Source: Desulfobacteraceae bacterium (GTDB lineage: Bacteria > Desulfobacterota > Desulfobacteria > Desulfobacterales > UBA5616). From it: a stretch of DNA of 5,533 nt. Location: positions 1-5,533 of the forward strand of contig JAUXEW010000192.1 of the NCBI GenBank assembly GCA_030620375.1. Reading direction: 5' to 3'. A model generated the notes under the pieces. The model ran no database searches. It saw only the letters and a list, made by a program, of their open reading frames with translations, and was not told the origin of the DNA. A program made the position numbers and the translations under genes. Positions 1 through 5,533 of the stretch are shown piece after piece; within the stretch, counting starts at the first letter, position 1; every line of letters starts with the position of its first letter.

Positions 1-1
1 A

Positions 2-1246
2 CGCCCCAGAGGCCACGGCATTTCATTTCACACACCGGATCCCGGTCTTTCTCCTATAATCCGCATCGGTGTGTTTGCATGCCGGTGCAATGACGCTTTG
101 GGCTGGTTGGATAGTATGACCGAATATGTGGACGCTCTTGCAAACCAGGAAGATATTGTCCATGTAGAATCCTTAAACTCTGCCTGTGTACCCGAAGGAT
201 CTTCAAGCATTTTAAGAACCATTCGTGAAAAAGGAATCACCCGGATAGTCCTGGCATCCTGTGTCTGCTGCCCGCTGAATTTTGTGTGCAGTGCTTGTTC
301 CGACCAGAGAAGCCGATTGAAACATGCCATCTTTACCGGCACAGGGATCAGTCGATCCATGGTGGAGACCTGCAACATTAGAGGAGAGGCACTGCGACAT
401 GTAAAAAAAGATCCGTTAAAAGCAAAAAGCAGTTTTATAGGTCTGATAGATCGTTCAATCACCAGATCCAAAAAATTAAAAATGCTTCCGGCCCTGGCCA
501 GAAATTATAACTTTGCCACTGCGGTTATCGGTGAATCAGAAGCCGCATTAAACAGTGCGAAAACTTTAGCCGAAGCCGGATTGGAAGTATTTCTATTCGG
601 GACATCCGGCAATTTCGTGAACAACGGACTTTTATACCCCAATATTCACAGCTTTGAAGGCGCCGTAGTCAAAGCAATCAGCGGCACATTGGGCGAATTT
701 CAGTTGTCCGTGCAAACAGACGACTTCGAACAAATACTGCAAGTCGGTTCGGTAATCCTGGGCGAAAAGTCCAGATCCAAAGTACAGTATATTCACCAAC
801 AAGATCTGCCCAGTAAAACGGTGGCCTCTTCTATGCAGAAAGCGGGCATCTCAGGTGTTCCCTTTTTTGCTCCCGGGTTCACTTCTATAAAGGGTCTGTA
901 TTTGGCTGACCCACCCGGCATCAGTGTTTCCAAACGAAAAAAAGGCGCCGCTGCAGCGGCAATTGCAGCCGCGATTATGCCCCGTGGTCCCCGGCAGAGT
1001 AAGGGGTTCACCGTAGTCGTAAACGAAGAACTCTGCAGGGGTTGCGGACGCTGTATAAACGTATGCCCGTACCAGGCCGTTTCCTTATATCAGAATGAAA
1101 TCGGCGGATGGCATGCCATTGTAGACGAAGCCCTGTGCAATGGCTGCGGCAATTGTATTTCCGTATGTCCGTCCAATGCAGCGGACAGCCCGTATCGCGA
1201 CCATGCGTTTTTAGAGCAGACATTAGAAGAAATATTAATACATTAG
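2..1246 (+). CDS. HdrA-like iron-sulfur protein with C-terminal 2x[4Fe-4S] ferredoxin (5' partial)
   Basis: The frame is open from the left edge to a TAG at 1244-1246, giving 414 visible codons. The first possible start, GTG at 71, lies inside a conserved strand (IGVFACRC) and has no ribosome binding site, so the real start is probably upstream. The first ~135 codons align by eye with the N-terminal domain of the HdrA encoded at 2969: IGVFACRC matches IGVYVCHC, and IVLASC matches IVIASC. After IVLASC comes a cysteine-rich stretch, CVCCPLNFVCSAC (260-298), where HdrA has CSPRLHEP. The Rossmann-like segment near 515-600 reads VIGESEAA instead of VIGGGVAG, and the inserted ferredoxin of HdrA is absent, so FAD binding is doubtful. 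The tail carries TSIKGLYLADPPG, an Ala-rich helix and two ferredoxin motifs, CxGCGRCxxxCP (1034-1065) and CxGCGNCxxxCP (1136-1168). The likely role is a cytoplasmic electron-transfer subunit of an Hdr-type complex. The substrate and the upstream domains are unknown. Confidence 0.85.
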   Translation, partial: RPRGHGISFHTPDPGLSPIIRIGVFACRCNDALGWLDSMTEYVDALANQEDIVHVESLNSACVPEGSSSILRTIREKGITRIVLASCVCCPLNFVCSACSDQRSRLKHAIFTGTGISRSMVETCNIRGEALRHVKKDPLKAKSSFIGLIDRSITRSKKLKMLPALARNYNFATAVIGESEAALNSAKTLAEAGLEVFLFGTSGNFVNNGLLYPNIHSFEGAVVKAISGTLGEFQLSVQTDDFEQILQVGSVILGEKSRSKVQYIHQQDLPSKTVASSMQKAGISGVPFFAPGFTSIKGLYLADPPGISVSKRKKGAAAAAIAAAIMPRGPRQSKGFTVVVNEELCRGCGRCINVCPYQAVSLYQNEIGGWHAIVDEALCNGCGNCISVCPSNAADSPYRDHAFLEQTLEEILIH

Positions 1247-1271
1247 GGTAGTAAATAATGTTGCCTTAGAC

Positions 1272-1276
1272 AGGAG
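1272..1276 (+). promoter_or_regulatory. Shine-Dalgarno-like AGGAG with unusually long spacing to the next start
   Basis: AGGAG occurs in the 49-bp gap after the TAG at 1246. It is 19 nt from the ATG at 1296, much longer than the usual 5-10 nt. No better in-frame ATG, GTG or TTG lies between them, and the ATG at 1296 directly precedes the conserved MvhD-like strand (KIILFLCNW), so that start is kept. Initiation may be weak or coupled to the upstream gene. Confidence 0.4.
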
Positions 1277-1295
1277 TGAAATACAGATTAAGAAA

Positions 1296-2879
1296 ATGGA
1301 CAAATACAAAATCATCTTATTCTTATGTAACTGGGGGCCGCATACGGCCTTTCAAATACTTCAGGATCAAGCGGCTGACATTCCATATGAAATCAAACTG
1401 GTCCGTATCCCCTGTACCGGAAGGATCAGCAAATCACTGCTTTTCAAGCCTTTTGAAATGGGAGCGGATGGCGTGGCCCTGCTGGGTTGCAGCCCCGGTG
1501 CCTGCCGTTACGGGAGCGGAACGGATGTTGCCGGGAAAAACATTGAGGACACCCGTAATATTTTAGAAATTCTGGGCCTGGGAAAAAATCGGCTGCGTCA
1601 GGCCACATTCCTGCCGGATGAATCGGATGCCCTTCTAAAATTTCTAACAAATTTTTCCGATGAAATCAAAACACTTGGGAAAACTCCGGTGATACCGTCG
1701 CGGGAGCCCGTGCCTGAGGCAGCGCCTCATGATTCCGTGATTGAAATTATCGCCAGACATGATGTGTATGCATGCCAGGACTGTGGAAAATGCTCCTCCG
1801 CCTGTCCGTTAACCTTGGCCGGGAAACCCTTTTCACCCAGAGCATTGGCCAATGCCATCATTACCGGTGATATTGACTCCCCTTCGCTCAGGAAAGATAT
1901 CTGGGCGTGTCTGACCTGTGGACTCTGTTACGAACGATGCCCCTCGGCCGTGAACTTTCCGGAGTTCATCCGGGACATTCGATGTCAGATTACCAATCAT
2001 CACCAAGGATTCAGTGAGGCGCACGGCGGGTTTTTCCAGTCTTTGATGAGAACCATGACCTCTCCCGGCGTTCAAACCAAACAATGGGAATGGCTGCCCG
2101 ATGATATTCGCTTGGATTCGAAAAGCAATATCCTTTTCTTCGGAGGCTGCGCTTCTTATTTTGACACATTTTTCAAAAACAATCTCGGCGTTCAAACAAC
2201 CGATATTTTAAGAGACAGTCTTCGGCTTCTTAATTTTTTTGATATTCAGCCTGCCGTGCTCGAAAATGAGCGTTGCTGTGGACATGACCTGCTCTGGTCC
2301 GGGGATCAGGATAATTTTTTAAAGCTGGCGGCACTTAATGTAGAAGCGATTCACGAGTTAAATATTGAAGAAGTCATCACTGCCTGTCCGGAGTGTTACA
2401 GAACCCTTTCCTTCGATTATCCGAAACACGGTTTGGAACTTAACTTTAAGGTAACCCATATCTATGATTTACTGGAAACGGAAATCGACAAAGGTGCAGT
2501 TGACTTTAAAAAGATTAAGAAACATATTACCTATCAGGATGCATGTCGCTTAAGCCGATTTGAAGATCGGGCGGATCTTCCCAGGAAATTGATCCGGCGG
2601 TTAAACCCGGAAAGTTTTCATGAAATACCGGAAAACGGCCGGGCTGCCATTTGCTGCGGAAACAGCGCTTGGGTCGGATGTGATGCATACAGTAAGGCGC
2701 TTCAGGTGAAACGGCTGAGGCAGGCCCGTACCAATGGAAGCGATCTATTGATTACATCCTGCCCAAAATGCCAGATCCACCTCCAATGCGCTATGGAAGA
2801 TCCATTTCTTGGAGATGAACTGAACATCGAGATGAAAGACTTAATCAGTGTTATTGCCAAGACCATTCACTGGGCATAA
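1296..2879 (+). CDS. MvhD-HdrC-HdrB/HdrD-type fusion iron-sulfur protein
   Basis: This 527-residue protein ends at a TAA. Residues ~1-125 form an MvhD/FrhD-like domain with CNW at 11-13, CTGR from 40 and GCSPGACRY with Cys65 and Cys70. The second Cys of the usual CNWC is Gly14, so binding of its [2Fe-2S] cluster is uncertain. Residues ~148-220 are HdrC-like with two cubane [4Fe-4S] motifs, Cys160/163/166/170 and Cys205/208/211/215. Residues ~278-495 hold two complete CCG domains, Cys285/327/328/364/367 and Cys417/453/454/489/492. In HdrB such motifs bind non-cubane [4Fe-4S] clusters at the heterodisulfide site. The HdrC-then-CCG order is that of HdrD and GlpC, and the N-terminal MvhD domain is an added fusion. 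No membrane segment or signal peptide is seen, so it is probably cytoplasmic. It lies between two HdrA-type genes and is likely the disulfide- or thiol-handling, or electron-output, subunit of one complex. Its actual substrate cannot be read from the sequence. Confidence 0.92.
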   Translation: MDKYKIILFLCNWGPHTAFQILQDQAADIPYEIKLVRIPCTGRISKSLLFKPFEMGADGVALLGCSPGACRYGSGTDVAGKNIEDTRNILEILGLGKNRLRQATFLPDESDALLKFLTNFSDEIKTLGKTPVIPSREPVPEAAPHDSVIEIIARHDVYACQDCGKCSSACPLTLAGKPFSPRALANAIITGDIDSPSLRKDIWACLTCGLCYERCPSAVNFPEFIRDIRCQITNHHQGFSEAHGGFFQSLMRTMTSPGVQTKQWEWLPDDIRLDSKSNILFFGGCASYFDTFFKNNLGVQTTDILRDSLRLLNFFDIQPAVLENERCCGHDLLWSGDQDNFLKLAALNVEAIHELNIEEVITACPECYRTLSFDYPKHGLELNFKVTHIYDLLETEIDKGAVDFKKIKKHITYQDACRLSRFEDRADLPRKLIRRLNPESFHEIPENGRAAICCGNSAWVGCDAYSKALQVKRLRQARTNGSDLLITSCPKCQIHLQCAMEDPFLGDELNIEMKDLISVIAKTIHWA

Positions 2880-2957
2880 TCGTTAATTCGATTAAACCGA
2901 TAGAGAACAATGCCTGAAAACAAAAAACACGAATTTGACTGTTAATGGAATCATATT

Positions 2958-2962
2958 GAGGA
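2958..2962 (+). promoter_or_regulatory. hdrA: Ribosome binding site (GAGGA) that favours ATG 2969 over GTG 2966
   Basis: GAGGA lies 6 nt before the ATG at 2969 but only 3 nt before the adjacent in-frame GTG at 2966. The spacing favours ATG 2969 as the start of the HdrA-MvhD gene, and the choice changes the protein by one residue only. Confidence 0.7.
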
Positions 2963-2968
2963 ATTGTG

Positions 2969-5428
2969 ATGGAAGCAATTAGCGCGTTAAACACATCCGC
3001 CGGCGAAGCATTCAAGCCGAGAATCGGTGTATACGTCTGCCACTGTGGTTTGAATATAGCCCAGACCGTAGATTGTCGGAAAGTGGCCCAACTGTCAACG
3101 GAACTTGACAGTGTCGTTGTTTCAAAAAACATCGACTATGCCTGTTCTGAACCGGGCCAGCAAGAAATCCGCGATGACATTAAGGAACACGGATTGGACC
3201 GTATCGTAATAGCCTCTTGTTCTCCCAGGCTCCATGAACCCACTTTCCGGCAAATGATGCAGTCCGCCGGGCTGAATCCTTTTCTGTTGGAAATGGCCAA
3301 CTTGCGGGAACAATGCAGCTGGGTTCATATAAATGAACCTGAAGCGGCAACGGAAAAAGCCTTCGATCTGGTTAAAATGGCTGTTTCCCGAGTGAGCCTG
3401 CTTAAGCCCCTTTACCCGGAAACCTTGCCTCTGACCAAACGTACACTGGTCATCGGCGGTGGTGTGGCAGGAATCCAGGCTGCCCTTGACCTTGCCGACA
3501 ACGGGTATGAAGTAGTGATGGTGGAAAAAAATCCGTCCATCGGCGGCGTGATGGCCCAATTGGATAAAACATTCCCCACCATGGACTGTTCCATCTGAAT
3601 TCTCGGGCCCAAGATGACGGATGTCGGTCGACATCCCCGAATCAAGCTTCACACACTCACAGAAGTAGTGGATGTAAAAGGTTATGTGGGCAATTTTCAA
3701 GTCAAACTCTTGAAAAAAGCTCGATATGTAGATGAAAAGGAGTGCACGTTCTGCGGCGATTGCGTTGAGGTTTGTCCCGTGGTACGGCCGGATGAATTCA
3801 ATCTGGGGCTCTCTTCCCGGAGAGCTATTTATTCACCTTTTCCCCAAGCGGTACCGGCGTCATATGTGGTGAACATCAACGAATGCCTGGGGCACAATCC
3901 TTCGGTATGCGCTAAATGTGTAGAAGCTTGCGAAAAAAAGTGTATTAATTTTCATATGTCCGATGAAGAAATTGTCGAAAAAGTGGGTTCCATCATTGTC
4001 GCTACCGGATTTGCGCCATACGATCCGAAAGAGGTGGATGAATATGGCTACACCCGATTTGAAAACGTTCTGACCAGTCTGGAGTTTGAACGTCTGGTTA
4101 ATGCCGGCGGTCCTTCACAGGGGAAATTGATTCGGCCAACGGATATGAAACCGCCGAAATCCATTGGATTTATTCAGTGCGTCGGCTCCCGTTCCGCAAT
4201 CAAAGGCGGAGAATATTGCTCCAATACCTGCTGCATGAACACCATTAAAAGTACATTGGTCATTAAAGAACACTCGCCCGACATAGAGGTAAAGGTCTTT
4301 CATATCGATATTCGCGCCTTTGGGAAAGGATTTGAAGAACTATACAAACGAAGTCGCCGCCTGGGTGTAAAGTACATCAGGGGGTTGCCGGGAACCGCCG
4401 AAGAGATTGAGAACAAGAGTCTTCGAATTGCAATCGAAAACACCGTTACCGGCAAAATTGAATTTCATGAGCTGGATATGCTGGTGCTGGCGATCGGAAT
4501 CCGACCCGAAAAAGGCAATCGGAAGCTTCAGGAAATGCTGGGGCTTCAAATGACACCCGATGGTTTCTTCCTGGAAGCTCATCCTAAACTTCAACCGGTG
4601 GATGCGGCCACACGGGGAATATTTTTTGCGGGATGTGCCGAGAGCCCCAAAGACATCAGGGATAGTGTAACCCAGGCATCAGCCGCAGCGGCCCGTGCCA
4701 TTCGGTTAATGCATAAAGGGGAAATCGTTACAGAACCGATTACTTCCGAAATTATTATCGAGAAGTGCACGTCCTGTGGCAAATGCGCCGAGGTTTGTCC
4801 CTATAATGCCATTACCGTTGATAAAAATAAAAAGACGCCGGCTTCGGTAAATTCCGCGGCATGTGCCGGGTGCGGCACCTGTGCGGCGGAATGCCCGTTC
4901 GACGCCATTACCATGAACCATTTCACAGACGACCAGATCATCAACCAAATCGATGCCATGTTTGAGAACAAGCCGGACACCAAAATTTTAGTCTTTGCGT
5001 GTAATTGGTGTTCCTATGCCGGTGCCGATTATGCCGGTGTGTCCCGGCTTCAGTATCCTTCCAATGTACGGCTGATCCGAACCATGTGTTCGGGTCGAGT
5101 AGATGAAAAATTTATCTGGGAAGGATTTGAAAGGGGCGCTCCGGTCATTCTGGTATCGGGCTGCCACTTTGGGGACTGTCACTACATAGACGCCAACCAT
5201 TGGACCGAAAAAAGAATTCATAAAGTCAGAAATAAGATGGAAAAATTGGGTATTCGTCCGGAACGGCTTCAACTGAAATGGATCAGTGCGGCGGAAGGCA
5301 TCATTTTTGCAAAATTTATGGGGACAATGGAGGCCCTCCGTCAGCAGGTTTCCCAAGAAGAAATTAACGAAACCATCGAAATTTTAAAAAACCGCAAGCG
5401 TAAAATGATAGATAAAAATACGGCATGA
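2969..5428 (+). CDS. hdrA: HdrA-MvhD fusion, predicted selenoprotein read through TGA at 3596
   Basis: Read through the in-frame TGA, this is one 819-residue protein ending at the TGA at 5426-5428. The N-terminal HdrA domain has CHC at 24-26, Cys36, Cys59, Cys84 and Cys116. The FAD Rossmann motif is GGGVAG at 163-168 with Glu186. The conserved HdrA motif DCSxC reads DCSI-Sec at 206-210, followed by GPKM and GRHP. An inserted ferredoxin has Cys259/262/265/269 and Cys306/314/317/321. IQCVGSR (Cys404) and YCSxxCC (417/421/422) are typical of HdrA. The C-terminal ferredoxin has Cys600/603/606/610 and Cys632/635/638/642. A C-terminal MvhD domain is canonical: CNWC 678-681, CSGR from 707, GCHxGDCHY with Cys732/737. 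HdrA carries the FAD that bifurcates or confurcates electrons, and MvhD receives electrons from a hydrogenase or similar donor. The HdrA-MvhD fusion recalls HdrA2 of Methanosarcina and, more loosely, QmoB. It is probably cytoplasmic and cotranscribed with the two upstream genes. The alternative, a nonsense mutation splitting the gene, is less likely because conservation continues across the codon. Confidence 0.92.
3596..3598 (+). other. hdrA: In-frame TGA predicted to encode selenocysteine (Sec210)
   Basis: The codons read atg gac tgt tcc atc TGA att ctc ggg ccc aag atg, that is M-D-C-S-I-U-I-L-G-P-K-M. In ordinary HdrA proteins the residue here is the second Cys of DCSxC, so a Cys-to-Sec exchange needs only this codon. 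The downstream frame is the same one (3614 minus 2966 is a multiple of three), and the next ATG at 3614 has no ribosome binding site. HdrA is an established selenoprotein family in some methanogens and, as I recall, in Deltaproteobacteria. Confidence 0.88.
3603..3640 (+). promoter_or_regulatory. Putative bacterial SECIS hairpin
   Basis: The upper stem is GATGTC (3620-3625) paired with GACATC (3630-3635), closing a GGTC loop (3626-3629). It could gain a seventh pair, G3619-C3636. A lower stem TCGGG (3603-3607) can pair with CCCGA (3636-3640), with the intervening 5' strand unpaired. The loop starts 27 nt after the TGA and begins with GG. Both agree with the bacterial SECIS pattern I know: a G in the first loop positions and roughly 16-37 nt from UGA to loop. 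The E. coli fdhF element also shows GGUC in its loop. The hairpin is inside the codons for the conserved V-G-R-H residues and would recruit SelB with selenocysteinyl-tRNA. Confidence 0.75.
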
Positions 5429-5533
5429 AGCCTTTTACTAACATGCAACCACTAACTAGTGTCCATCCAGAAATGGTAGATTTTGGTTCAGAGCAAGGCC
5501 TGAGCGATTTTGAATCCGCAGGAATAGCGTGCT
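5429..5533 (+). other. Gene-free 3' tail, no recognised terminator
   Basis: No stem followed by a T-run is visible in these 105 bp. An ATG at 5473 opens a 20-codon frame to the window edge (beginning MVDFGSEQG), but it has no convincing ribosome binding site and no recognisable similarity. The last bases read AGC-GT-GCT (5526-5533), which could be the tip of a hairpin or inverted repeat cut by the window edge. I cannot tell whether this is the start of a next gene, a leader or a repeat. Confidence 0.35.

Noticed and set aside
947..960. Perfect 14-bp palindrome GCCGCTGCAGCGGC
   Set aside because: It falls inside an alanine-run (GCN codons) of a conserved helix, so it is probably a by-product of repeated GCN codons.
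1276..1566. Overlapping 96-codon frame starting at GTG 1276
   Set aside because: It lies in another frame across the MvhD-like domain, has no recognisable motif, and is a shadow of the gene at 1296.
2883..2895. TTAAT-TCG-ATTAA inverted repeat just after the middle gene
   Set aside because: The 5-bp A/T-only stem has no T-run after it and is too weak for a terminator.
2910..2945. 11-codon frame (MPENKKHEFDC) in the gap before the HdrA gene
   Set aside because: It has an ATG but no good ribosome binding site and is too short to judge. It could be a leader peptide or a decayed start, but nothing supports translation.
2934..2957. TTGACT followed by CATATT as a promoter
   Set aside because: The gap between the boxes is about 12 nt, too short for a sigma-70 promoter. 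Cotranscription with the upstream genes is simpler.
3122..3700. Minus-strand 192-codon open frame
   Set aside because: It lies antisense to strongly conserved HdrA coding sequence, has no domain signal, and is a by-product of codon use on the plus strand.
3614..5428. Separate 604-residue gene starting at ATG 3614
   Set aside because: There is no ribosome binding site before 3614, and the protein would start inside the conserved HdrA motif GPKM. The in-frame TGA upstream is better explained as selenocysteine.

Overview
The window is one same-strand gene block of heterodisulfide-reductase (Hdr) type iron-sulfur flavoprotein genes, with no RNA gene, CRISPR array or complete mobile element visible. 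Base composition is moderate (about half G+C by eye). The combination of HdrA, MvhD and HdrC/HdrB domains, many 4Fe-4S motifs and an apparent selenocysteine codon suggests an anaerobic bacterium, most likely a sulfate-reducing or syntrophic Desulfobacterota. That assignment is inferred from gene content and was not tested by a search.

Layout: (1) bases 2-1246 hold the 3' part of a gene that is open at the left edge. It encodes a degenerate HdrA-like protein with a cysteine-rich segment and a C-terminal 2x[4Fe-4S] ferredoxin. (2) After 49 bp, bases 1296-2879 encode a fusion of an MvhD-like domain, an HdrC-like 2x[4Fe-4S] domain and two CCG (HdrB/HdrD-type) domains. (3) After 89 bp, bases 2969-5428 encode a full-length HdrA fused to a C-terminal MvhD domain. 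A simple ORF reading breaks this gene at an in-frame TGA (3596-3598). The TGA sits exactly at the second Cys of the conserved HdrA 'DCSxC' motif, and the same frame continues on the other side with the conserved 'GPKM..VGRHP' segment. A strong hairpin with a GGTC apical loop lies 27 nt after the TGA, as expected of a bacterial SECIS element. The gene is therefore best read as one 819-residue selenoprotein. (4) Bases 5429-5533 form a gene-free tail with no recognisable terminator; it may run into the edge of a repeat.

How the genes may work together: the HdrA-MvhD selenoprotein supplies the FAD and an Fe-S wire. The MvhD-HdrC-HdrB fusion supplies a second MvhD-like contact, two cubane clusters and two CCG sites for non-cubane clusters. 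The upstream HdrA-like protein looks like an extra electron-transfer or docking subunit. Together they could form a soluble flavin-based electron bifurcating or confurcating module. The substrate and donor partners lie outside the window and cannot be named from it. Candidates include a hydrogenase, formate dehydrogenase, NADH or acyl-CoA linked enzyme, or a Bam-type benzoyl-CoA reductase complex.
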